Shown: positions 55,374-64,000 of the stretch, piece after piece
Position numbering within the stretch: position 1 is the stretch's first letter
Layout of the letters: every line of letters starts with the position of its first letter
DNA from: Canna indica
Lineage: Eukaryota; Streptophyta; Magnoliopsida; Zingiberales; Cannaceae
Direction of reading: 5' to 3'
Length of the DNA stretch: 64,000 nucleotides
NCBI GenBank assembly: GCA_034359265.1
Contig: CP136890.1
Span: 38,069,001 to 38,133,000 of the forward strand
Notes under the pieces: generated by a model
Told to the model about the DNA's origin: nothing
The model's input: only the letters and a program-made list of their open reading frames with translations
Database searches by the model: none
Position numbers and translations under genes: made by a program

Positions 55374-56320
55374 GTGCTTAAGTAGTGGAGTAGGCGTTGG
55401 GGCCGAACTACTATAAATCATTATGTTTGCATTGTTATATTATTTGTGCTTGCTTATATTGCTTACCATTTGTTTCTGCATGTAATTAACTCATATTGTG
55501 TTTTGCCTAAGTAGTTTAAGAAAAAGATTAAAACTGAATTTAGGCTTAAGTTTAGCGAACACATTATTCACCCCCCCCCCTCCCTCTAGTGTAGGTCATC
55601 TCACCAAGATTTCATCATCTCTTGTACAATTTGTCTCGATCCTAGAATGGCACTAAAGTCGGTAGTATCTACACCCCCTAGGTTTGATAGACTAAACTTT
55701 GGAGTTTGGAAACATAGGATGTACACATTCATGAAAACTCAAGGCTTAGGGGTTTATGAAATGTTGAAAACCCACTATATTGAACCTAAGGTAGATAGCA
55801 TAAATGCATGGACCCAAGAACAAATTGACATGTTTAATTTGAATGGTAAAGCAATGAATTGCATCTTTTGTTCTTTGGAAGATGACATCTTTAAAAAGGT
55901 CATGAATTGCACTTCTGCATTCGATGTTTTGGCTACCTTAAATATTTTATATGATTATGCTAAAACCGAGGAGTTAGCATCTTTTATTGATGGTGGTGAT
56001 GACAATGATCATTCCTGCAATACTAACATGGTTTTTGAAGCCCAAAGTGTTTCTAATGAAAGAAGCACTAAAAGTCGAAAGAGGAAGGTGATATGCAATT
56101 TATGCAAGGAAAGAGGGAATATCAAGAAGAATTGTCGATCATTGAAAAACAAGGCAAGGAAGAGGTCAAATGCTTCTACATCATCCTTCGATTCTCAAGA
56201 AGCATCCTCTCATCATGACAACGAAGCTACTTATCAAGTGCCCACATGGGACTTAAAAATGAGGTAAATCCTTTCACTTATTGTCATCATGAAAATTCGG
56301 TTGATAACAATAGTGATAGC
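55374..56320 (+). mobile_element. A10: 5'-truncated A-family copy, primer site lost
   Basis: It starts in the middle of an LTR (GTGCTTAAGTAGTGGAGTAG) and continues to the LTR end with a C run (55571-55581) and CATCTCACCAAG near 55608. The usual primer site and the following ~20 bases are missing, because LTR end and gag leader are fused. Gag follows to 56320, where G7 was inserted. It lies head-to-head with A9. Confidence 0.83.
55647..56320 (+). pseudogene. A10 gag N-terminal part, frameshifted
   Basis: The start ATG gives MALKSVVSTPPRFDRLNFGV, similar to A3. The UBN2-like part reads DIFKKVMNCTSAFDVLATLN. The knuckle CNLCKERGNIKKNC has Asn in place of the zinc-binding His. After SSHHDNEATYQV a one-base change shifts the frame; the proper frame continues as CLMGLKNEVNPF-like sequence to 56320. 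G7 interrupts it there. Confidence 0.84.
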
Positions 56321-56992
56321 TGTCACGCGCCAACTCAGGGTCACGTGACCGGCCAGGGTATACGTGCGTATACCCCGCAGCCTAACCCATGCACATGCCA
56401 ACTCATAACAATAAAACATAGCGGAACGAATGAAACAAGTTTTATTTTAAATAAAAAACCAAACCAAATTCCATTAGAAGTAAGTTTAGCAAAATAGTAA
56501 AGTGCAGTAACAATAAATCTAAGTTCAACGGTTTATTTACAAGTGAAATCTGAAATGAAAGACATGAATACCCCCAAGGGACTACAACTCCAAAATACCA
56601 AAATACAGGTGCATGACAAACTACCAAAAAGTCAACTACGACCCCTAACTAGGACTGCTATGAGATCAATGTGGCTACTTTGCCCCTCCAGCCGCGCTAA
56701 GTACTCCAGCCCACCTCACCGATCAGGCTCTGCAAAGAAAATAAAAACGACAACAGGTGAATTCAAAGAACTCAGTGAGCGGTTCTACCAACCCCCACCT
56801 TAAAATCAACCACAGAGAGAAAGAATAAAGTACCCCTAACTGGTACAGGGTTAAATCATGAAGTGGTACAACTAACTAACAAGCCAACTGGCCATCATAT
56901 GCCCAAAGGCAAACCATTTCACTAAGCAGAGAAATACAACATGCCTCAGCCTACCCGTGTCCTAAGGTACACATCATACTCAAGGGTTACTA

Positions 56993-57320
56993 GGATAATC
57001 GGGATTGGCCCATCCGAGCTTATTCTAAGAAACTCGGGAGCAATTGGGATTGGCAGTCTGAACTTACTCCACGAGACGCATAGGAATAATTGGGATTTGC
57101 CCCTCCGAACTTTTCCCTTAAAGATATCACATGAATAATCGGAATTTGCCCGTTTGAACTTATTCCTTAAAAGAAACTCGGGAACAATCAGGATTTTCCC
57201 ATCCGAACTTGTTCCACGAGAAAACTCAAGAACAATCAGGATTTGCCCATCCAAACTTGTTCCAAAGAGATAACGTAGGAATAATCGGGATTCGCCTATC
57301 CGAACTTATTCCTTTAAACA
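56993..57320 (-). repeat. Seven-unit tandem array in the G7 LTR
   Basis: Units start near 56993, 57039, 57084, 57133, 57182, 57230 and 57279 (spacing 45-49 bases). Each has an AATAATCGGGATTTGCCC-like core followed by ATCCGAACTT and ATTCC. It is unrelated in sequence to the arrays of G2 and G4. Confidence 0.88.
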
Positions 57321-58582
57321 TAGGTTGAGAATTAACCATCCAACCTTCCCGGCCAAGCCCGCTATCCGGCTCCTAGCCGGGCCTCTCCGTCATTCATAAA
57401 CATATGGCGCAATATGACCTAAGTCAAGTGTCTCCTACGGTGTCTTAGGGATGTCTTTATTGGGAACGCTACAACACCCAATGCCCGATCCAAACTCCTA
57501 GACTCATAACATCAAAAACCCATAAGATTTTATTTCATGCACAAAATTTAATTTGTTGGTTCTTACGGGTTATGTTGCCCCTTGAATTTTAATTATGCAA
57601 TTAAAATTTTCATTTGCCAAAATTAGGATTTTGTTTTTAGTTTACTGTTGAGCCCAAAACTAGTGCACCCAAGTCGAATCTAACTTCCAAAGTGTGTCCT
57701 ATGGATCCAAACTATATTTTCTGGTCAAAATGATAGGTTACACGACTATGTTCAGTAAACTATACGCATCACAACATAGATTACAAAATCAGCCCTAAAT
57801 TAACATTTTCAGCATGAAATTCCAGCAAGAGATTTATTCATTAATTAAAATATCAGGATAATTAATCCGAAAATTACAGTAATTAAAATCCTTAACTACC
57901 ACTACAACAGATTTATTCATCAAGATAAATCATACAAGGATTAATTCATAATTCTTAATCAATACTTAGCATGCATCTACATCATCATTAAAACAAGACT
58001 TAAGATTCAACATCAAGAACCCATCTAGAACATACATGGAAATAAGATTTAAGTCTTTTCACATGCAAAACATGGATTCATATGCTCAAGTTAAGGATTT
58101 AGATTGGAATCATGTGTAGCATCATAGGAACATAATCGAGATTAGGAATTTAAAAGTCTAGACCTCAAGAACATTGAAAATTCCTCTTAGGCATTTCATC
58201 GAACACCTTGACGACGACCCAATTCCTCCTTGGCCGAGCACCCCTAGGGTAACCCTAGGGCTGCCGAGCCCCATAGGAGGGGTCTTCAGGCCTCCTATTC
58301 CATGGCAACAAAAAAAAGCAGCAAGAACTCAAGATTTGAAAAAAAGCCAACAAGAACACCTTTATTTCAAGAACGGCTCAAGAACAAGAACCACTCCCCC
58401 GATTAGGAAGAAAGTTTAGATGAAAATTCTTCGATACTTGGCCTCCAAATCTGGCCTCAAAGGGTGGTAGCTCGGCTCAAACAAGGGAAAAGGGGCAGAG
58501 GTTCCAAGCTTCAAGAGGGGGAGCGCGGCTCGGCTACACCAAGCCGGCGGCTCCAAGCTTCAAGAGGGAAGGATGAGAGGGG

Positions 58583-58601
58583 AAGAGAGAGAGAGAGAGA
58601 G
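58583..58601. repeat. (AG)n microsatellite
   Basis: A short pure GA repeat inside the G7 LTR. Confidence 0.85.
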
Positions 58602-59020
58602 CCCGGTGGGTGGCTGCAAGGGATGGGAAAGGAGAGAGGGATGGCTCGGCTTGACTAGTGCGGCTAGTGCGGCTCAAAGTTTATAATCCCCTCCTATTTC
58701 CTCCTATCCACCCTCTAAACCCCGCTCTCACATCATCCGGATCCGCAACCCGCTAACCCAAACTAACCCCATGCTAAATACAAGCATCAATCACATGCAC
58801 ACCCATATGCAACATAATTTAATAATCAAGTACACGCAACAACATAATTAAATAAATTTATCTAATCAAGAAAAGAAATCGCATAATTCAGATTCCTACT
58901 TACCCGAGCTCGCAAGCTCGCACCGAACCATGAGTCGACTCGCCTCGACCTCAAACTAGCATGCTAGGCTGACAATCACAAATAATGACAGAAATATATA
59001 TTAATATCTAGAATATTACA

Positions 59021-59033
59021 ATCCTCCCTCCTC
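59021..59033 (-). promoter_or_regulatory. G7 polypurine tract
   Basis: The minus strand reads GAGGAGGGAGGAT directly before the LTR start. Confidence 0.87.
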
Positions 59034-59079
59034 AAAAAAAAATCGTCCTCGAATTTCAAAAAAAGAAGCTTAAGGACTC

Positions 59080-60254
59080 ACGAGATCACTAAACAACGAA
59101 GGATATCGCTTCCTTATATCCTACTCCACCTCCCAAGTGGCCTCCTGCCCGGAATGGTGCTCCCACCTAACCTTAACCAAGTGGATCTCCTTGGACCTCA
59201 ATTTCTTGATCTGATGACCTAGAACCTCAACTAATCGCTCCTCATAGGAGACTGTTGAATCCACCTCTACTACGGTAGGCTCAATTACATGGGACTCATC
59301 CCGAACATACTTCTTCAGCTTGGATACATCGAACATCGGATCCACCCGGTCCATATTGGGAGGTAAAGCCAACTCATATGCCATAGCTCCCTTGCGCCAG
59401 AGAATAGGGAACGGCCCGATGAACCTAGGGCTTAGCTTCCCTCTCTTGTCAAACCTCACCACCCCTTTCATAGAGGATACCTTGAGGAACACCATGTCCC
59501 CCTTAGCAAACTCTACCTCCATGGCCTTTCCAGCAGCATACATCTTCTGGCGAGTCTGAACTACCAACAACCTCCCCTTGATTAGCTTCACCTTCTCTAC
59601 TGCCTCCTCAACCAGGTCGGGTCCCATCATAAGGGAATCCCCTACCTCAAACCAGCCTACAGGTGACCTGCATCACCGCCCATGCAATGCCTCAAAAGGA
59701 GCTATCCTGATGCTACTATGATAGTTGTTATTGTAGGTAAACTCAATCAGGGGTAAGTGTCTCTCCCAACTGTCCTCCAAATCTAGGACACATGCTCTCA
59801 GTATGTCATTCAATGTCTGAATGGTTCGCTCTGACTGACCATCTATTTGAGGGTGAAATGCAGTGTTGAACCGAACCTGAGTGCCCAACTCCTCCTGGAA
59901 AGACAACAACAATCGAGTTGTAAACTGAGTACCCCAATCTGAGATGATCATAACAGGAACACCATGATATGCGACGATTCGGTCCAAAAACAATCTCACA
60001 TACTGCTCGGCTGAAAAGGTCGTCCTGACTGGTATGAAATGTGACATCTTGGTTAGGCAATCAACCACCACCCAAATGGAATCATTGCCCTTCCCAGACT
60101 TTGGCAACCCTGTCAGAAAATCCATGGTTATCTTTTTCCATTTCCATTCTGGTACTTTTAAGTTCTGGAGCAATCCTGTCAGCTTTAAATGTTCGGCATT
60201 AACCTGCTGACACACCAGGCACTTAGACACTAACTCGGCCACCTCTCTCTTCAT
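59080..60254 (-). pseudogene. G7 integrase with chromodomain
   Basis: The 193-aa ORF at 60254-59673 begins in the zinc-binding region (KCLVCQQVNAEHL) and holds the catalytic core. The triad is visible as WKKITMDFLTGLP (D), IISDWGTQF (D; normally R after SD) and DGQSERTIQTL (E). The 169-aa ORF at 59630-59121 covers the C-terminal region (KGDMVFLKVSSMKGVVRF, RFIGPFPI) and the chromodomain (EERLVEVLGHQIKKL, VKVRWEHHSGQEATWEVE). A stop at the end of EVE is followed by DIRKRYPSLF. The two ORFs are split by a frame break near 59640-59670. Catalytic residues remain, but the protein would be broken. Confidence 0.89.
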
Positions 60255-60466
60255 GCCTTTTCACCAATAATTCTGCCTTAGATCACGGTATATTTTTGTG
60301 GCTCCCGAATGCATAGTGTATGTGGATCGATGAGCCATCACACCTACCTGCGAATCTCAGCCATGTCCAGCACCACTATCCTATTCTTAAACCTCAGAAC
60401 GCTCTCCGAGTCAATACCAAAACTATTATTGGCATCGCCTCTCCTAGCCAGATCCTTAGTGAGTGC

Positions 60467-61958
60467 TCAAAAAGTATCTTCTTCTTGCGCTGCCCGCAGC
60501 ATGTCTACCAACGTGGACTGCACCCTCAGGTGAGCCACCAATGCACCAGAAGTTGTTACTAACAAGACTACCCCGCCATCCAAACACATGGCCAAATCCT
60601 GAGCCAACGACCTCATCCTGACTGCCAAATGCACTAGACTGCCCATAGATTTCTTGCTCAAAGCATCTGCCACCACATTAGCCTTCCCTGGATGGTACAT
60701 GATCGTGCAGTCATAGTACTTCAAAAGCTCAAGCCATCTTCTTTGCCTCAGGTTCAACTCCTTTTGGGTGAGCAAATATTAGAAGCTCTTATGATCAGTG
60801 TATATCTCACAAGCCTCGCCATAAAGATAATGACACCACAGCTTCAATGCAAACATCACTGCCGCTAGCTCAAGATCATGAGTCGGGTAATTCTTCTCAT
60901 GGACCTTCAAGTACTAGGAGGCATAAGCTATCACCCTGCCATGTTGCATTAACATACAACCCAAGCTGACTCAGGAGGCATCGTAATAAACAACAAACCC
61001 TCCCAATCCCGAGGGCACAGATAGAACTGGTGCTGACGTCAATCAATCCTTGAGCTTCTGAAAGCTCTCCTCACACATACTATCCCAGTCGAACTTGACA
61101 TTCTTCTGAGTCAAGCGGGTCAAAGGCGCTGCAATCCTATAGAAATTCTCCACAAACTTTCTGTAATAACTTGTCAACCCCAGGAAGCTGCGAATCTCTG
61201 TGACATTAGTCGGCCTTCTAATTCTGAGCTGCTTCTATCTTCGTAGGGTCCACCTTTACCCCTTCCTTGGACACCACGTAGCCAAGGAACCCTACACTCT
61301 CCAGCCAAAACTCGCACTTGGAGAATTTGGCATATAATCTGTACTCCCTCAGATTCTCTTGGAATATATCAAGATGTCATCAATAAACACTAACACAAAT
61401 TTATCCAAGTATTCCCTAAACACTCGGTTCATCAGGTCCATAAATGTTGTAGGTGCATTAGTCAGCCCGAAGGATATTACCAGGAACTCAAAGTGTCCAT
61501 ACCTCGACCTAAAAGCAGTCTCAGGGATGTCACTATCCCGAAACCTTAACTGATGGTACCCTAACCGCAGGTCAATCTTTAAAAAAACACTAAGCCCCCT
61601 GAAGCTCATCAAATAAATCATCAATCCTGGGCAGCGGGTACCGATTCTTCACCGTTACCTTGTTAAGCTGCCGGTAATCAATGCACATCCGCATAGACCC
61701 ATCCTTCTTTTTCACAAAGAGCACTCGAGTGAAGCCCAACTCAAGTAGCTCCTGTAACTGGGACTTCAACTCCCTCAACTCAGCTAGTGCCATCCGATAT
61801 GGCAGAATGGAGATCGACTTCACCCCAGGCCACAAATCAATACAGAATTCGATCTCCCTTTTTGGGAGCAAACCTGGCAACTCCTCTAGAAACACATCAG
61901 AGAACCCGCATACCACTAGCGTTCCCTCTAGCCACGGCTCCGCTCCCCTCTGCCACAA
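60467..61958 (-). pseudogene. G7 reverse transcriptase and RNase H
   Basis: RT start, ORF 61958-61590: [36 protein letters not shown] and [15 protein letters not shown] core, ORF 61624-61349: [17 protein letters not shown] and the catalytic [10 protein letters not shown] one-base frame change near 61600 separates them. Sequence to about 60780 is the connection and RNase H with several stops. RNase H ends in ORF 60775-60467 ([34 protein letters not shown], then [12 protein letters not shown]). Order and motifs are standard for gypsy. Inactive because of frame breaks. Confidence 0.88.
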
Positions 61959-62136
61959 ACACGAAGGCCAAGAAGGAATGACAACCGCCTAAAAGTAGCT
62001 TTCGAGCCTTGAGAGCATAAATTGTCACCAATGAATCTCCCCTTCCCTCACCCTAGAAGATAAACTGGGGTAATCCAGGCTTATTGAAGGTCACAGTCTT
62101 AGCACTGCAGTCCACTGAGGCGAAATGATCTGCCAA

Positions 62137-62457
62137 TCAGTCCATTCCCAAGATCACATCAAGCTCCAGCATCGGCAGGAGTGTCAATTCGGCCATTAAT
62201 ACATATCGATAAATGACCACCACGTAGCCCCAAAAGACTATCTCTGCCAGCACAGAATCGCCCGTAGGCGTAGACACCACAAGAGACAAATTAAGTATAG
62301 AAGGTTTCCCTAACAACTTAGCGGCAAACAATGCAGATTCAAAAGAATGCGTAGAACCTTGATCTAACAAAACATAACCAATAGCAGAACTAACAACAAT
62401 ATTACTTGACACTACTGCCCTGGATGCCTCAGCGTCGTCTTGGTTCAAAGCAAACAC
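62137..62457 (-). pseudogene. G7 aspartic protease
   Basis: This 107-codon open frame includes YVLLDQGSTHSFESALFA, the D-x-G-S/A-T-H-S-F protease motif with its catalytic Asp kept, and LTLLPMLELDVILGMD. The same module appears in G2 (LFDPGATHSF). Protease frees Gag and Pol from the polyprotein. The ORF is intact locally but bounded by stops on both sides. Confidence 0.86.
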
Positions 62458-62479
62458 CCGTGTAACGGGCCTCTCTGAA

Positions 62480-63690
62480 CCACCAGCTCGTTGGCCTCCT
62501 CCTTGAGTCTGACCCCTCTAAGCCATAGAACCTACTGACATTGGTACCTTTCCTCTGGTCTGATCAGGCTACTGACTACCCTTGCCAGGACAATCCTTTA
62601 TGTAGTTCCCAGTTTGCCCATAGCTGAAACAAACATCTGAACGTCCCCATAAGCTCCCAAATGCTTCCTGTGACATCGATTACACGGCTGCGGCCCAGGC
62701 CTCTGCTGCAAGCCTCCTAATGGTGCCCCTGGTCCTGAGCCAATGTAGCATCTGGTACTATTATGACCTCCGCCTTGCTATGGATCCACTGTCCTGTAAG
62801 TATCCTCAGAGTGAGCTGGTCGACCCCTTGAATGTTGGGGCTGAAACTTTTTCTTCTGTGGTCCATCATGCCTATCTGTCGGTACCATTGCCTACTTCTG
62901 GAGGGTCTCATTTACAGCCCGAGCAAAAGAATTGTCCTATGTGTAATGGATAAGCTTGGCGATCTACGATCTCAACCCCTCGACAAACCTCTTGACCCTG
63001 GCGGTCTCTATAGCTATCAAGGTGGGATGGTACTTCGAGAGTCGAGTGAACTCCATCTCATAGTCCATTATTCACATACTGCCGGTCTGACGCAGTAGTT
63101 CTAATTATTTCGCCCGCCTGTCCGAGGTACTTCTCCACCATTGCAGCTCTGAACTCCTCCTAGGTAGGGGGTGGTCCATCTACTGCTCTGCGGTCCCTCC
63201 AGGGGTGAATCCAATCCTTGGCTGGTCCTCTCAGTTGTAACCCGATCAGTCGAGCAGTCATCTCAGAAGAACAACCGAGCTCCCTACACAGCTCATAGCA
63301 ATCCCCTACGAAACTAGTGACCTCCACCCGCTGATATGTTCTTGTATACTCTGGTGGCCTAAATGCAACAAAATCTGCATATGAAGGTGCCCTAGGAACT
63401 CTGACCACCGGTGCCACTGGATGGACCACCTCCGGCATTGCGGGTGCTGTCGGTATCGATTGTGGCTGCTGCCTCAGTTCTTGCTCCCTGCAGAGTGCCT
63501 TAGTCAGCTCAGCCACTTGGGCCTGCAACTGCACAACCATGGGATCTTGTCCCACCTCCTCTCAGGCCTGCGGAGATCTCCCACGACCCCGGCCCCGGCC
63601 TCGGTGCTCTGTGTAGTTACAGCCACTACCGCTTCATACAGCATTAAAGGCCTCCATCAATCTGGAATCACCCGAAGAAAACATCATAGT
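62480..63690 (-). pseudogene. G7 gag
   Basis: It begins near 63690 with MMFSSGDSRLMEAFN-like sequence and an RG-rich region (GRGRGRGR). The main ORF, 63555-63160, holds MVVQLQAQVAELTKAL, PSYADFVAFRPPEY and ARLIGLQLRGPAKDW. After a stop (PPPT then stop) it continues EEFRAAMVEKYLGQ. Near 62650-62590 the knuckle reads CFSYGQTGNYIKDC, with the second Cys now Tyr and His now Asn, so zinc binding is lost. Several stops break the frame. Confidence 0.86.
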
Positions 63691-63859
63691 TAGATAATTT
63701 AATTCACCCTAAACTTTTTTTTTTACAACTTAACCACAAGTCATGCTGAGGTACAGATTTAGCCCATTGATCTCATAACACAATCTTATCGTATACCGAC
63801 ACGCTAGCAATGCCCTATTCGGTAAACAAACTCTAGGTCGTAGTCAGACCGAACCACAT

Positions 63860-63871
63860 GCTCTGATACCA
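63860..63871 (-). promoter_or_regulatory. G7 primer-binding site (tRNA-iMet)
   Basis: The minus strand reads TGGTATCAGAGC, an exact match, three bases inside the 5' LTR. Confidence 0.92.
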
Positions 63872-63874
63872 CAT

Positions 63875-64000
63875 TGTCACGCTCCAACTCAGGGTCACGT
63901 GATGGGCCAGGGTATACGTGCCTATACCCTGCAGCCTAACCCATGCACATGCCAACTCATAACAATAAAACATAGCGGAAAGAATGAAACGAGTTTTATT
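63875..64000 (-). repeat. G7 5' LTR (start only; continues past the window)
   Basis: On the plus strand it starts TGTCACGCTCCAACTC and aligns without gaps to 56321-56446, differing at 7 of 126 positions. Confidence 0.92.

Larger units (their letters stand above)
56321..59020 (-). repeat. G7 3' LTR
   Basis: This 2700-bp LTR reads on the minus strand from TGTAATATTCTAG (59020) to GAGTTGGCGCGTGACA (56321). It holds a seven-unit tandem array (56993-57320) and an (AG)n run (58583-58601). ORFs inside (58174-58419, 58464-58658) are unrelated to element proteins. Confidence 0.9.
56321..64000 (-). mobile_element. G7: near-complete Ty3/gypsy chromovirus
   Basis: The minus-strand parts are the 3' LTR (56321-59020), purine tract (59021-59033), integrase with chromodomain (59080-60254), RNase H and RT (60467-61958), protease (62137-62457), gag (62480-63690), primer site (63860-63871) and 5' LTR (63875 to the edge). 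Over the 126 bases of 5' LTR visible I count 7 differences from the 3' LTR, so it is among the younger elements here. ATAGC (56316-56320) may be the left target duplication. All coding parts contain stops, so it is not autonomous. Confidence 0.9.

Noticed and set aside
58174..58658. ORFs of 81 and 64 codons
   Set aside because: Both lie inside the G7 LTR; the second covers an (AG)n run and encodes Arg/Glu repeats.

Overview
This window is plant nuclear DNA from a retrotransposon-rich, probably heterochromatic, intergenic region. I found no intact host gene, tRNA gene, rRNA gene or CRISPR array. Almost everything is a layered pile of LTR retrotransposons, with two or three DNA transposons between them. 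The Ty1/copia Sirevirus-type elements, Ty3/gypsy chromodomain elements with LTRs above 2 kb, tRNA-iMet primer sites, a Mutator-like element and a Tourist/Harbinger-like MITE all point to a flowering plant. The sequence does not fix the species.

Labels used below. A1-A10 are copies of one Sirevirus-like copia family, whose LTR starts TGTTGGCYTAAGG and is about 1.2-1.65 kb. K1 and K2 are two other copia elements. G1-G7 are Ty3/gypsy elements of at least three LTR types.

Layout: 1-6505 is A1 (minus strand), split by solo LTR G1 (1532-4085) with a perfect 5-bp duplication. 6506-11076 is K1, a decayed copia element (minus). 11077-29430 is the scattered gypsy element G2 (plus). Inside G2 lie A2 (13471-16507, minus, 5-bp duplication), the tandem element A3 (17212-25876, plus) and the LTR fragment A4 (27239-28311). 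29431-30262 is a gypsy LTR fragment (G3). About 30263-36597 is the Sirevirus K2 (minus). 36581-37904 is a duplicated junction plus unassigned LTR-like DNA. 37905-38996 is gypsy LTR G4 with a minisatellite. 38997-39251 may be the end of a CACTA element. 39585-41253 is a MULE with 165-bp inverted ends. 42143-46255 holds A-family LTRs, including a solo LTR nested in another LTR. 46256-47204 is a gypsy LTR piece (G5). 47205-49890 is the 3' end of a chromovirus with its LTR and a following primer site (G6). 49891-55373 is A9 (minus) with a MITE inside its gag. 55374-56320 is A10 (plus). 56321 to the window end is a nearly complete gypsy chromovirus (G7, minus).

The most interesting pattern is the A family. 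In the three copies where the end of gag is visible (A1, A3, A9), gag ends in a stop after two CCHC knuckles. It is followed not by pol but by an AT-rich non-coding block of about 3.2 kb that is conserved between copies and contains degenerate repeats spaced roughly 160-190 bp. The LTRs carry dense arrays of a self-complementary CGGTCGACCG-like motif upstream of the TATA box. This looks like a non-autonomous, Gag-only family. A2, with a related LTR and a copia reverse transcriptase and RNase H, is a candidate for a pol-bearing relative. The region grew by repeated nesting, LTR-LTR recombination and truncating deletions, and no element looks fully coding-competent.
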